Origin: Lycorma delicatula
Taxonomy: Eukaryota > Arthropoda > Insecta > Hemiptera > Fulgoridae
Assembly (NCBI RefSeq): GCF_047948215.1
Contig: NC_134455.1
Coordinates: forward strand, 309,336,147 to 309,400,146
Direction: 5' to 3'
DNA: 64,000 nucleotides
A program made the position numbers and the translations under genes. Shown one piece after another: positions 25,241 to 38,461 of the stretch; position 1 is the first letter of the stretch, and each line of letters begins with the position of its first letter. Below the pieces are notes generated by a model. That model was not told the origin of the DNA. It was given only the letters and a program-made list of their open reading frames with translations, and ran no database searches.

Positions 25241-26673
25241 GTCTCTTTAATAACACATTTTAAATAGTTTACTAAGAATCGTTTCATATTTTCTACTCAC
25301 ATTTGTGCTGGTTGAGATGAACTGGAAATTAAATTTACGATTAAAGTAATATAGTTTGCGATTAAGTGCTCATCAGGAAAACAGTAGTGCTCTTATCTAT
25401 TTTATACCAGGAATAAATAATTCTGATAAAGTAATTTTTTTTAATTGAAAATTAGGAGTATGTAATTATAGGAAAGTTATCACTTTATATAAAAAAATTA
25501 CTGCTTGCCTGATATTAAATATCTTTATTGAAATCGGGGGATGCTAAATAACATCTTAAAAAAAATACTATAAACAAATCTAAATTAAATCAATAAATGT
25601 ATGTTCTTGTGTGCTAAATATATGTTATCTGGTGTGCTGTTTAATTAGAAATCAAAAAACTATCGATAAACATAAAAAAATAGGAAGTTTAATATAAAAT
25701 AAATAAGCTTTTCGAATCCATGAATATTATGTGTAAAAAACTTTATTATACGTAAAAAATGATAGTTGTCATGAATAATCATCAGTTTTTACAGGATTTT
25801 ATTTATTTTTTGACTATATAAATATTGAGAGAAATTAACCATATAAATCGAAATATTTGTACATTCATGAATCATTTAGCAAATTCACCGTCTTTTTCCT
25901 GTAAGTGACAAAGATTACTACTACGTATATAACGATTTAAAAATTAAAACGGAAAAAAGAAATTATTTTATATTCATGAAGCACCAGTTCCCTTTTTCTC
26001 TCTTACGGAGTTTCACCATGAAATATCATTTAGTTTTCCTCTAACAGTTTATGTAATACATTTTACATAATTTTAATAATAATAATCTTTAGTTATTAGC
26101 TAAATTCAGCATATTTTTTATTAATAATATAATGTATACATTTTTCAAAATAATAATTTTATTTCTCTTTTCAATTCTAAACTTTTCTGTGTAGGTTATA
26201 CAGTGTTGAAACTGGGAATAATTTACTCTAACACAACATTATTTCTCAGACTCCTAATAACATCTTTTGAGCAAAAATAGATCAGGTTTCGTAGACTATT
26301 TTTCGCTAAAAATTTGTGACAATCAATTTATCTATAAATAAACTTTACAGTCTTATTTTCTGAATAATTATACAAAAAAATTTCTATAGGTGATAATATT
26401 CTAACTGATTTCGACATTATTTCATACAATCGTATGTCTGAAAACGCTTTGATATCGAGTTACGGGTAGGAAAATTTCGCGCTGATTTCACTTCCTCCGG
26501 TTAAATTTCAGTATATTCGGTGTAAAATCGAAGTTTCTTATGTTTTTTGATCTGAAAAATCGAATGAAACAAGTCCCAGAAATTTATTTCCCGTAATTTT
26601 CAAGATATCCAACGTAAGACAGAAAAATTCGGTGACGAAAAATACGTATTTAGGTTTGAAGTTCAATAACTTA

Positions 26674-26804
26674 TTACACGACTGCCCAAAATAGAGTGTA
26701 ATGTATTTAGAGTCTGTTCCACCTTAGCAGCTCAATGACTGAACCGATTTAGTTGTATGACGCCGCTTGGATTCCTTTCGTTAACGGGAAGTCATAGGCT
26801 ATAA

Positions 26805-26890
<86 letters not shown>
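26674..26890 (+). repeat. Dispersed repeat copy 2 with AC/AT tail
   Basis: 26674-26808 is the second copy of the repeat at 18648. Its tail is a compound microsatellite, (AC)n to about 26859 followed by (AT)n to 26889. Being in the same orientation and ending at the same internal point as the first copy, it behaves like the 3' end of a retroposed element whose tail seeded the microsatellite. Confidence 0.85.
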
Positions 26891-26895
<5 letters not shown>

Positions 26896-27056
26896 CTTTC
26901 TATTTACAGGATTTAAAAAAAAAACATATTTTTTTTATAAAACAGCAAAAATTGAAAACAAATATAAAAATAACTCTTCTTATCCTCTTATTTTACCTGG
27001 TTTTGTTGTCGTGAAACACATACTACAAAAAAAATATTTAGGTCTTTTTCATTTGT

Positions 27057-27605
27057 TCATGCCATCTTTGGACCAAGTTTACATAATTTGACTTTATTCT
27101 TTTCCCGAAACTTTCTAGTTACCCCTGCTTGTTTTTTTCTTCTTTCTTCGCCCCATTTGATTTCATTTAGGTTTATCTGTTTATTTTTAGTTCCTCGGGA
27201 TCTTTTTGAATTTATTTGTATCAATCTGTTTTTGCCTTTTTTTTCATTAGTAAAATTAAAAATGTTCTTTGTCAGTCCGTTGTGGTTCATTTTATATATG
27301 TACCCATAGAATTTTTCCCTTCTTTTCTTCAGTGTTTCAATATTTTTTATTTCTTGATATAATTTTTCCGCTTTTCTTAGTCGGTATACTATCCTTATAC
27401 AGTTGGTTCCATCCTTATATTTCGGGAAAAAAAATATTTTTCTAAGAATTATTTTTTCAATACTGCTTATGGTTTTGCTATAGAATGTTTGTAGTGTTTG
27501 TGAACCATATAAAGCGTCTGAAAGGATTACTGTTATTAGTGCCTTAATTTGGTTTTTCTTGATATGAATTTTTTCTTCTACGGGTTTAAACGATACTTTT
27601 ACCAT
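27057..27605 (-). mobile_element. LINE ORF2 C-terminal fragment
   Basis: A 182-codon minus-strand frame matches the region downstream of the reverse transcriptase in arthropod LINE polyproteins. It has ALITVILSDALYGSQTL (the 'LLYGSETW' position), a basic IEKIILRKIF block, RRLKF-like RREKFYGYIYKMNHN ('GHI-RM' position) then LTKNIFNF, and a lysine-rich end with IKWGEERRKKQAGV. The frame is intact but has no reverse transcriptase domain, and no tail or target duplication was found. It is a fragment, not a host gene; many methionines and lysines reflect the AT bias. Confidence 0.75.
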
Positions 27606-27649
27606 TTTCTGTACTCTAGCTTCAATTTATTCTTTTTCTACTATTGTCG

Positions 27650-30600
27650 GGGTTACTACTTATAAATATTTCAATCAATTTACAAATTTTACAATTTAAT
27701 GATTGTTTTATTTTCTGATACTTATTAAATGATAATTTATTTTTCTTTTTAATTCAGGCTTAATTATTTATAAAGAAGTGTACAAGGGTGTAAAATTAGT
27801 TTATTTTTTAAACCAATTCTCGGTTTTACGTAGAATTACCTAAATATACATGTTAAACATTGTTAGATTGTATAGATTTTATATACTCATATAAAAACGT
27901 AGAACGTATACGATGAACTCACATCTTTTCAGGAATAAATATAGAATTTATATGTATATATATATGTTGTATTAAAGGCGTAGTTAAATAAAGATTGGTT
28001 GGTTGGTTTATACGACAAGGCAGAGAGACTTGCTTTCCCGCAGAATACTTTTATCATCCTTCTTACCTTGTTTGGGTAAAATATTCTTCAGAATAGGAAC
28101 TAAGAACCCATGAGATGATTCCTTCACCTCGATTTATAAACAAACGAAGAAATTGTTAAATTGGATTGGTTTCAGCGAAGCGAGAACTTGTATTTGCACT
28201 TTCTTCCTTAACAGCAGCTTCGGCTTCAATAAACACTATGCGTCTTGAAACGGGATTTTCTTGTATTACTTATAACCCCACTCCATTATTTTCAGATATT
28301 TGCAGCGACAAATAACGGGTAAATAATATTGATGGCTGTCCAATGACATCAGTTATACGAAAAATGAAAAAATTCTGTCACGATTTATTTTATTGTAAAA
28401 TTTAATAAAATTTCTAAATAACAACTACATAAGATGCAGAAAAATACTTCATTTAAAAACAGACTATAGCTTGCAATTATATAGAAATAATTTTTATTTA
28501 TTTTTTTACTCGCTTCTGTCAGCTAGATGTTGAATTATTCTGTTCTCATAAACACGTAAATGTTTATGAAATTTACATAATACCACGCTTTTATATTTAC
28601 TGTCTACTATATTTTGAATGGTTTGATATATTTTGTATTTATTTCTATTTTCCTTTATTATTTTAATCTCTAATAGCATCTTAAAGCCTGAATCCTCTCA
28701 ATAATCTTTCTTTAATGCCTAATTATTTTTTGTTAGCCTTTTTCACCTTCTACATCAATATTAAGTTACCGAGAATTTAATGTAAGGTTCATTATTAAAA
28801 ATTAACTTCCTTTTGTTTTTCTTTTTTTTTATAAAATTCAGTAACTAAGCTTTCTTTTCTTTTAATCGTTCTTCATAAATTATTTCGTAATTTAACTATC
28901 TAGTTTTGAAACTTCTCTATAATACTACATTTCAAAACTTTGCATATCGCCTTTTTTTTCTTTTTTTTAACTAATCAAATAATTTTTCTTTATTGTGTAT
29001 TTGTTTAATGTGATTCTGTCACTTATTCCTTTAATATCATCTTCAGCCGAACAACCCTCTTCTGCCCACAAACCTTTAACATTATTCTCCTCATTTCTCC
29101 ATAATAATATCATTTACTTTGCCCCTAAATCTCCTGTTTGCTATATCATTATTCTTCAAACAGATATTTTTCTTTGTTAATTTGTAGTTTATAAAACTTT
29201 CATATTTTAAAAGTCAAAACTGTTTTCAATCTTTATCATTTATTTTAGGATTTCTATTTTTAAATATATATTTCTCAGTTCTAACACCATATTCATATCT
29301 TTCGTTATATGCAGTTTTTAAGCCCTTCTACTTCCTTTATACATCTTTCTACTTCAGACCATCTTTCTTACTTTAATTATTTCGCTTTTAAACATATATT
29401 CATTCATTTTTATATATGCTATGAATTTTTCTAAGTTCTATCTTCAGTTGGTTTTCTTTAATCTGTCTTAACGCATAAATTGATCCCCGGTTATTTCTTT
29501 CACTTCTTAAAATTTTATTTTATTTCATTACACTATGTAGTAATGGGATCTGAAGCTTTGGTAGCTGATGTGCAATAAAAAAAAATTCAACCCAACAAGC
29601 ATAATCGACGGTAGTTTAACTGGTATTCCAATTCTGAAAACATTACGAAGCTTATTTATTTATTTATTTTATTTTCATGACATTATTATAATACTTTGTT
29701 TTTTAAATTTAAGAAAAATACTGTTGTTTTTGCTTAGCGATTATAAAAATATTACTAAGATACAGTTTAAGGTATAATTCTTTGTGACAGTAGATGTTTT
29801 TTAATTACGATAATAATAATTATTTTCTCATTTATTTCATATTTATAAATACATTCCTTTCCGATTCAAGGAGCTTTGTCTTATGCAGAAATAAAACTTG
29901 AGATAGTATTCATACTTGCTTCTCAATAGGTTTTTTTTTATAGATTACAATTTTGATCAGAATCTCTGTTCATTATAATATTTGACAACGTCCTCATCTC
30001 GTTGTCTCATTCATTCTCAGTTTATTAATTTAATGCTATAAAGTAGTGTATCTTAACATAGTGTTATGTTATTCTGTTTTTTTTTTTTAATTTCTGAAAT
30101 CTTAATTTCTTTAACCTTATCTCATTTTGCTCAACTATTTTCTTAATTTTCCTTCCAATATTATGACTTCCAATTATCCTTTAGTAATAAATGAATTAAT
30201 TTTAGCAATTTTTTTTAGATGGTAAAACTTATCATAGAATTTTTCAATCATTTCATTTGCAGCTAGAGAGGAAAACATAAAAACCTGAAGTATTGTTATC
30301 GGTGTGGAATTTGAATCTAATTTAATAGCCTTCTCTCACTATGGTGTTTGTTTTAGCTAATTTTTTTGTTCAAACTTCTTATTTTTTATTATTTCTATTC
30401 CGGCTTTTCAATTTAGATTTTTAGTTAATTTATTTTAGATCAAATATCTCGTAGTTCACTCAACATATATCGCTTTTCTTTCCATGTTAATTAATTAATT
30501 ACTATCAAAAATAATTTTAGTCTACTTCTGATACTTTTAAATAATTTGGTTTCTCTTAAGTAGTGTCTACCTCACTTTTAAGGAGAATTCCAACATTCCA

Positions 30601-32550
30601 CGTATATTTTATTCAAAGATAACAAATAATATTATTTTCTGATAAACTAGCATCTATTAAGGAATTTTTATTCGAATTCCTACTTTAATTCACAATATAT
30701 CATACTAAATTACGTACGTTTTCATAAATCTTGAAGACTTCTATAAATGAATGGAAAATATTTTCTTCAGAATTCTAAAGCTGTAATTTTAAATTGACTT
30801 TAACTTCTGATCTTTCATACGTGTAGTATCTTATCAGTACATCATAATTTGATAAAAAGCGTTTCTCTTATCTTAAATGACCAAAATTATAGAATGGTTA
30901 TCTGTTTCGATACGTCTTACTATGAATACGGTCTCAGGTTTAAAAGAGGCGAAATATTTGCTTAATAATGTTAAAGGCATATTGCAATAAAAATTAAAAT
31001 TATTAACGAATATTTGCAGATAAAGATTATCCGAAAAGTTTCTTTTTTTCTAATTTTTTCAATTAAGTCACATAGTATATTAATTTAAATAATGATATAA
31101 ATATTCTTTCATACCTTCATAAAGTAAAACAAAGGATGTAAAGGATAACGTATAAAATCAATAAACACATCATTTTAAAAATATAAGTTAAATAATTTGT
31201 GATTTTGAATGAAAAACTCGTATAAAGAAACAATAGTGATTTTTAGTCTTATCCAGTTACGTAAAATTTTCCATGAACAATAGTAAAATTCCTTTTATAT
31301 CATTTTTATAAATATAATGGACTAAATTGTCATTTAACCTTCCCAGGTAAAGTGTTACAAATTTATATCAGGCGATATAAAATTCTATAATTTTCGTTAT
31401 GAATTAAAAAATCGGTTGATTATTCAATCTGATAATAAAATTCAGATGTTAAATTATAATAAGCTTCTTCAAAGCAAAGAATATTAAGCCGTTAAAATCA
31501 TACATATTTAAAAAACAAAAACTTATGAAACAAATCAATTTGAAGCTATAAATAATTAAAAACAAAATCAATGCATCATTCTTAAACATTAATTTTGAAT
31601 ATAGCTGAAATTCTTGAACATTGAAATTTTTCTTGAATTTTCTGCTTTCTTATCAGAAAATTTAATTCGGTAGTTAAAATTTTAGAAATAAATGCTCAAC
31701 AAAATTTTTTATGTTAAACATCTAAACACAAAATTTTAAATTTTCAGTTAATATGTGTCCCATATTCTCTTTTTAAAGTGATTTGTAAGTCCGAAACATT
31801 TAGAAGGTATTCTGATGTATCTTGCACAAGGATTTGATTTCTCTTTATGATAAGCCGATTAAAGAATATTACATTATTTTTTTTTTAAGGATTGAGATTT
31901 TTTTTTTAAGATAAAGTGTGCACTCAATTTTATTACTAAGATCCCAAAAGTTCAAACGGCTTTAGACACCAAACGTTTTTGAATTCATTGAATATTTCAA
32001 ATTTTAGATTCAGTTAATATTTTTCATAATTTTTTTAAATTGTCATACAGTGTTTGATACACATACTTCTGCAACCGGTTATTACATACTTACTGATTAG
32101 AAATTTTATATTACTTTTATTTAAGTTTGATTTTAGTCGGTCTTTTTTAAATAGTTGGCTTCAAAAATAAACTATTTCCAAACCAAAGAAAGTTTTATTA
32201 GGGGAAATATTTATCAAATACAAGATTACAATTTGATTTACTTGGATTAGAAATAAAGAAAAGCATGAGAAAATATGGGTAGTTGAACATTCATTTTTGC
32301 ATAAGAAAATTTTTTCTTAACGACCAAAACAGAGAGAAACTGGATATATTTTCATTAGAGGTTTCTTAAATTTCAGAATCGATTTTTAAGTAAATCAAGA
32401 GGACTTGAGTAAATTGAATTGTAGGACAAAATTGTCGTTATTGCGATGAACACTTGTTTTATTATATATGAGTATTTTTGGTGTTTAAAGACTCAATCAA
32501 GTAATGATCTAAGTGCATAGTCTAATTGAAGTTAAATATAGGAAGATTTT
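27650..32550. other. AT-rich noncoding stretch
   Basis: About 4.9 kb of AT-rich, T-run-rich DNA on the plus strand without supported genes. A GC-raised segment at 28010-28290 (TCAGCGAAGCGAGAACTTG, CAGCAGCTTCGGCTTC) stands out and could be conserved DNA. The frames at 28995 and 29568 are short and without motifs. Confidence 0.4.
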
Positions 32551-32554
32551 TCTT

Positions 32555-32850
32555 GTGAAACCTTCGGTCTCAGACAAAGGTGCGGAGATCGCGCTTCCGC
32601 GAATCGGTTAATTTGATATTTGAGGGTTGTAAGTTATGGTAGGTGGTCGTGGGAAAGAAGCCATACGAAGGCGATAGTAAGTTGTATAAACTCACTGATG
32701 GAAATATCTACCGACGCATTTGCATAGGTGGCTCTAAGAGACGGCCTCCGGTAAAGCCCATCCGGGCTAGGAACAGAGGGTTTGTTGTAGAGAGACCGGT
32801 ATCGCCACAAGGCGGGTGTCTTCTCCTACGGGTATCAGGATGATAAGTTT
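32555..32850 (+). repeat. Dispersed repeat family, uninterrupted copy
   Basis: Matches 42385-43022 apart from a SINE insertion there. Shared blocks: GATCGCGCTTCCG, GAATCGGTTAATTT, GTAAGTTATGGTAG, GTGGTCGTG, GCCATACGAAGGCGATA, GACGGCCTCC-GTAA, CATCCGGGCTAGGAACAGAG, and the end CACAAGGCGGGTGTCTTCTC. This copy lacks about 60 bases present in the other at 42860-42920. The open frame at 32643-32843 (66 residues) is not conserved between copies. Probably part of a LINE or non-autonomous element. Confidence 0.85.
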
Positions 32851-32859
32851 AACTAGAAA

Positions 32860-33835
32860 GAAGATATGTAAAATAGAATCCAAATAAACCAAACAACAAT
32901 ACAACACTAAAGTAAAGAGCAACTGGATATTGAGATAAAGAGAATTAGTCTTCCCTTTTGTGTTAACAAATAAGAAATATACTGCCTGAATTACAGCTAA
33001 TTAACATCCAATGATTTAATTTGTTACTATTCTAAACACTATTTAATGAGAATATCTCATGAAGAAAAAAAAAAGATATGTTCAGTGTTAAAAATCATGA
33101 TGTCTGTTTCAACGGTAAAATTGAGGCTGCATTGACATTCTTAGGGAAAAAATTATGGAAAACAACTGGTGCGTTTATGGTTTTTTTATATAAAATTTAA
33201 AGAAAAGGGCTTAGAAGTATACCTTCAGTAATTTCCAGAAAATGTTAATAAAGCACAAAAAATAGAAATAATAGTAATACACGCATTTTTTGGCTTGTAG
33301 ATTTATTTCGTTAAGTAAATCAATTGAAACTAATAACTTGTGAAAAATTTAGTTCCGAGAAAATTTAAATAAATTTTAAAAAAAACTGTTTAAATTTAAC
33401 TTTTATTAAAAAAAAAGAAACCTCTAGTTTTTATTTGCTTTACCATCCCAATCTCATGACATCTTTTTATGCGCTATCACTTTCCTCTGGATTAATAGTT
33501 AGCTAGCTGATGGTGGTGCTCGCTCTTTTATAAAACAAAGCACAGAAGTAGAGAAATTTTTAATTTTAAACCGTACAAGAAACATAATGGTAATGCAAAA
33601 ATTTGTAAAGAGATATCTAATTACGTAGAATATATAATAAGTAATTAAAAATGAGTTAAATTTCCAATTTAATAGAAGATTTTTAAATTTTTATTAAATT
33701 AGAAAAAATAATAGTAATAAAAATAATTTACAAAAATTATTTCAAATTCAAATCTCAATTTAAAAATTAATTTATTAAGAGATCTTTTTATTTCATCAAT
33801 TGATAATATTAATGATCAACACATAATTTTTATGT
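32860..33835. other. AT-rich noncoding sequence
   Basis: Nothing supported. A GATGGTGGTGCTCGCTC segment near 33509 is the only GC-richer spot. Confidence 0.4.
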
Positions 33836-33844
33836 ACGACAGTT

Positions 33845-34015
33845 TTTTTTTCTTTTCCTGCCTCGCGGACCACCCAAGGCTGGTATTGCTTCAGAGGATG
33901 ACATGAAATGACAACTTTGAATCGTGTGAAAATGCCATGTTTGACCGAGATTCGATCCTGGCACCTCCAGATGGAAGGCCTAGACGCTACCACTCGCGCC
34001 ACGGTGACGGAGTTG
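33845..34015 (-). repeat. tRNA-derived SINE, second family
   Basis: On the minus strand it begins with an A-box-like TGGCGCGAGTGGTAGCGTC, then GCCTTCCATCTGGAGGTGCC, and a B-box-like GGATCGAATCTCGG. A tail follows with CATGGCATTTTCACACG, GTCATTTCATGTCATCCTCTG and a TGGTCCGCGAGGCAGG end running into a poly-A-like tract (poly-T on the plus strand at 33842). Spacing of the two boxes is tRNA-like. It is distinct in sequence from the 42474 SINE. Confidence 0.7.
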
Positions 34016-34510
34016 AATAATTGTCATTATTATATAAGGGAATATAATGCATAATCTAAAGTTACCGTTCTAATGCTCTAAACAAAATAAAATACGTAAC
34101 GTAATATTTGTATAAACTTTATTTAGCAATAAAGATATCCCAAGTAGTGGATTACCAAATCCGAAACCTTTTTTTCGATATTATACTATTTACTTAAGAA
34201 TGGTTTAGTTTCCTCTACGTATGATGTTAGCAAAATTATTCAACAAGCCCAATTTATCCGGTTCTTACTAGACTAATTTCCAATCACTGAGTGGAATTGA
34301 GCGTTGGTTTTGTGCTAAGAAATTCTTGGTGAATAATATTTTTTAAAGAAAATCACTACTTTTTATTTTTTATTGAAGCCATGAGGCTTCAATAAAACTC
34401 ATAAATTAAGCTCATAAGCTTATAAATTAAGGTTAGATTGATCAGCTTCTTGATGATTATTAAGCTCGAGCTGGTACTTGACAATATGAAATGGAAATTT
34501 TTTTTAGCAT

Positions 34511-34565
34511 ATGAAAAATACTATGCCTGACCGGGATTTTAATCTCGGACTTTCTGAATGGAACA
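34511..34565 (-). repeat. SINE fragment, second family
   Basis: On the minus strand, ATCCCGGTCAGGCAT preceded by a worn B box and followed by AGTATTTTTCATATGC. It corresponds to the B-box-to-body junction of the SINE at 33845 and is the inverted partner of 34747-34795. Confidence 0.55.
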
Positions 34566-34746
34566 CTGAGGTGCTTCCAGTCCACCGAAAATGTCGGAAT
34601 TATTTAATGATGATCATTATTAAATATATATTTTTTTTTTTAAGAATGGAGCCAATATTTTGCGAAATAATCATCCATAGAGTTCTGAAAATCGATAGCG
34701 TAAACCAATTTAAAACAAATTTTTCATTTTAGTTTCGTATTATTGA

Positions 34747-34795
34747 TGACAAAATTCGGGTTCGAATTCCGGTCAGGCATGTCATTTTTCTTATG
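34747..34795 (+). repeat. SINE fragment, second family, inverted
   Basis: Reads GGGTTCGAATTCCGGTCAGG, a near-perfect B box, then CATGTCATTTTTCTTATGCT. It pairs in inverted orientation with 34511-34565, about 190 bases away. Confidence 0.6.
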
Positions 34796-35047
34796 CTACG
34801 AAATTCGTTATCATCTAACATAGTATATATTATTGAAGTCTGCTGTAACATTTTTGAAGAAATAAATAAAATTATTGGACCACTCATTACGCATGAACTT
34901 TCCTCAAAAATAACTTATATAATAACTCATTTAGAAGATTTTCTTCAACTAAGACGGCAAATGATTTCCAGCCTGACGGGGTATCTAAATATTTGTGATC
35001 AACCGTAGAATTACCTTATTGTAACATGTTTAATAAATTAGATTGGG

Positions 35048-35092
35048 GTCTGTCAGACAATTAATTCCATTCCATATCAATTGACCTAATCC
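35048..35092. promoter_or_regulatory. Clustered SMAD-like and homeodomain motifs
   Basis: A palindromic GTCTGTCAGAC (two inverted SMAD-type half sites) at 35048-35058, a TTAATTCC at 35061, and a TAATCC (35087-35092) lie within 45 bases. No repeat or coding explanation was seen. The motifs are short, so the call is speculative. Confidence 0.15.
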
Positions 35093-36059
35093 CACTGGAC
35101 TACTACCTGTAGAATAATATGGAAATGTTAGTATATCAAGATAAGGTAAATACAAAAGAAAAACTAGTGATTAGAATTTAAAACGTCGCTGAAGTTATAC
35201 TAAAAAACTCTGATAAATAATGGAGAGCCACACAGTAATGTTGTATCAAACGAAGCGTTGTGTAAAAAGAAACATTGGAGATTTTAATTATTTACGTAAT
35301 TTTAAGTTTGCAGTAAATCTATACTCCATTTATTTTGAGTACTTAATTTTGTTTTTGGTTTTTACGATTATTTGCAATACCTATGAAATTGTTTGTTTTG
35401 GTTTAAAATTATATGCTGGGTTTTGGGGGCTGTTTTGTTTTAAAGAAATTTGTATTTGTTTCCAGTTGACCTTACTAGTTTTTCAAAACTAAATTCTAGG
35501 CGATATATTTTTTGAACCTTTTTTGTTGTTGGTAATCAAATAAAGTAAATTTACACCAATCATGATAATGTTTGTCTTTGACTCCAACTTTTTAGGTTTT
35601 ACGAGAATCTACTCGAAAACTAGTAAAATCTCTTCATTAAACAAAATTTGATCCTATAGTTTGTGTCTAAAAAATTTCAGTAGTTCAATTTCCGCTGGAA
35701 CAGAAATTCAAGGTGAAGTTTATCGCTAGTGTGAAAACAATGCTATGTTTATATGATTTTTTATTCTAATTTTCACTAATAGAAAAATCTTGAAATTATT
35801 TCCATTAATGATTCATTCTGTGCAATATCGAATATTAACCGGAATTTATATTAAATAATAAATTAATTATAAGAAAATTTTGTGTTATAAATAATTTATA
35901 TCTTATATATAGTAAAATTCATTAAAACAATGAAATTTTAAAACAAGATTTCTGACCGACATAATATTGTCCAGTAATTCTTTTAACTATTTTTTCAATT
36001 GACGATGTATCATCGAGAGGTTGTTGAAGTGCCAAAGTAAGATATTTATGAATAATTCC

Positions 36060-36540
36060 TTTTCATCTTTTAGTGATCTTCTTTTTTCTTTTGAGGCCAC
36101 ATTGGACCACTTAGTCAATCAATTTCCAGTGTTTTTTGAAGAGTGACTTCACCTTCTGGTACTGCCAGTATTTTTTAAGACGGTCTGAAGTTTTTTTTTT
36201 GTTCAGCTGAGGTTCCAGTGTGTTTTTAATTTTTTTTAAAATTATACGGGAAAGAATTTTTTAGGTACAATTCAACAGGGTTATCCCTCTGTAGTTATTC
36301 GGGTTTGTTTTGTCCCCTTTCTTAAAAAGCGGTTGGATTTTTTCCCGTGATCCAGTGTCCTGGTAATTTTTCATTAATCCAAATCTTGATGAGGTGCCTG
36401 TGTAATTCAATGAGGAAGTTTTGGCTAGCGTTTTTTTTAATTTCTGGAAAGACCTGATCTTTCCCGCTGACTTCATAATTTTCTCCGAAAAAGTAGGTGG
36501 GTTAATTTCATGTGGTTTGGAGAGAAATAGTGTGATATTT
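36060..36540 (-). mobile_element. RTE-type LINE, reverse transcriptase fragment
   Basis: Minus-strand translation gives the finger region of a non-LTR reverse transcriptase: NPPTFSE, KSAGKDQ (the 'GKAPG-D' position), a helix with IWINEKLPGHW, then PLFKKGDKTNPNNYRGITLL, which is diagnostic, and a TYKI-like continuation after a stop with LEPQLN ('L...I...Q-GFR' region). Two frames are needed and stops are frequent. The palm, including the YADD motif, is missing. The longest open piece is 71 residues (36261-36476). Dead fragment. Confidence 0.85.
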
Positions 36541-36544
36541 TAAA

Positions 36545-36545
<1 letters not shown>

Positions 36546-36609
<64 letters not shown>

Positions 36610-36610
36610 A
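36546..36610. repeat. (AC)n(AT)n compound microsatellite
   Basis: A short AC tract, about 17 AT units, and then a T run. It borders the LINE fragment on its right. Confidence 0.95.
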
Positions 36611-36619
36611 AATATATTT

Positions 36620-37238
36620 GTCAGTGTCTTATATTTGCATTAACAAGCAGTAATTTATACTATGATTCAAAAATAGATTTTTTCGTGAAAGATTAAAAAT
36701 CTACAATTCAAATTAATTCAAAATATATTCCGAAACTACGTAGATCAGTAAAAATCAAAATTTACGTGCTTTTGTGTCGTATAAAACAAACTGTTTTAAA
36801 ATATTATCAGATCAGGAATGCTAATTATCATATAAAAATTCAAATATGTCTATAAAATTTATTTTGTCGTATCATTAAAATAATTTTTGAGATTTTTTTT
36901 GTGACAAGAACTTCCAGTAAACATTTTCAATTAAACCATTTTGTTTTAGTAGGAAAAAAATTTTAAATCCAAATACATGTATCCAAATCCAAACGTGTAG
37001 ATATAATTACACTTATTACTATTATCCTCTGTTTTTATTTATTTTTGAATCATAAAAAAGTCGTGAGTGGGAAAGCTGTCTTTTATGGCTCAATGCAGTA
37101 CAACAGTATTTACATTTCTTACTGAAAACGCGAAAAAAGTCTCTAACAGAGTTACTTATTTTCCTTTTCAGATTTATATACATTTCATAATGGATAGCTG
37201 AAGTATGTAAAAGTATATTTGTGTTCTTTAATCGATGA
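36620..37238. other. AT-rich noncoding sequence
   Basis: Nothing supported. Confidence 0.4.
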
Positions 37239-37241
37239 TGT

Positions 37242-37265
37242 TCTCTCTCTCTCTCTCTCTCTCTC

Positions 37266-37302
<37 letters not shown>
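37242..37302. repeat. (CT)n(TA)n compound microsatellite
   Basis: About 12 CT units followed by about 18 TA units. Nothing around it suggests function. Confidence 0.95.
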
Positions 37303-37309
<7 letters not shown>

Positions 37310-37313
<4 letters not shown>

Positions 37314-38425
37314 AATTTTTTTTTCTTCTCTAAGAATTTTAACAGCCCTTCAGCAGTATATCAGCAGAATATGAAGTAAAATTTACTCTTAAAAATTAAA
37401 TCATTTAAATGCAATCCTTGATCTTAAAACTATACTGCACAATTGGCTATTAAAATAATAAATTATTATACAATGCCATGATTTACTGTATCTAATACAT
37501 TAATTATCTGTCAATTTATTATTTTTATAATAAATAAGTTCTCATAAAAACTCATTACTATCCCTTTAGAGAAAGGATGCAATTAAAAGTATTAAAAAAA
37601 ACTGACAAAAAAAAATTGTTCAGAGAATATATTTTACTAAAAAATGATTAGTAGCGATATTTGATTTATGATTATTTTGTTTCAGGCGTGAATCCACACA
37701 TTATTGTCCAATCATAATCTTTTTTTTTTTTTGTTAAACGTCATGATGGGGGACTTTGTTTTTAAATACCAATTTATTTTTTGAATGTATTTTAGGTATT
37801 TCATAAAAAAGGAAAATGCTGTGTGCGGTAATGAAAACCATTTGTCAAAATTGTATTATTTTGTTTTCTATTTTCGATAATTTCAGATTTATAAAGTGAA
37901 TTTCTATTAGGTTTATTTCTATGATATAAACATAAAACAAAAGTTTACACATAGGCACGCGCGAGTTAGGTGTAATCAATAGAAACAAATCACTCCCAAA
38001 ATCAGCATAGCTATTTTAGAAAAAAACAAACTCATCACGTCAGCCTATCTTGCGTTAAGTGATTTCCGAATATACTTTTCCATTGAGACAAATGTACTTT
38101 TAGTCATCGGATTGCCAAGCCCACTAAAATATCGGCGAAACTCAACCCTATAAGTGAGACCTTAATCGATTCAACTTTAACAAAATTTACCAGTGAGACT
38201 TTAATAATTATTAGTAGCTACTGCCTTCAATGAATACTATTGCTCTCACAGAAAGCAACTTAGATTTATACCCTTAGTACTGGAAATAATTTTAATTTAT
38301 CTCAGCTCTAATAATAAAAAATTAAATAGATACGAAACTACCGAAAAAAATATTCCCTCTTTACCTTTTTGGGTGGGAAATAACGCATTAAATACACCAT
38401 CTTCATTCAACATGTACGATGTTGC

Positions 38426-38461
<36 letters not shown>

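Noticed and set aside
35220..35492. 90-residue hydrophobic open frame
   Set aside because: Phe/Leu/Tyr-rich translation of T-rich DNA, with no motif or context to support a membrane protein gene.
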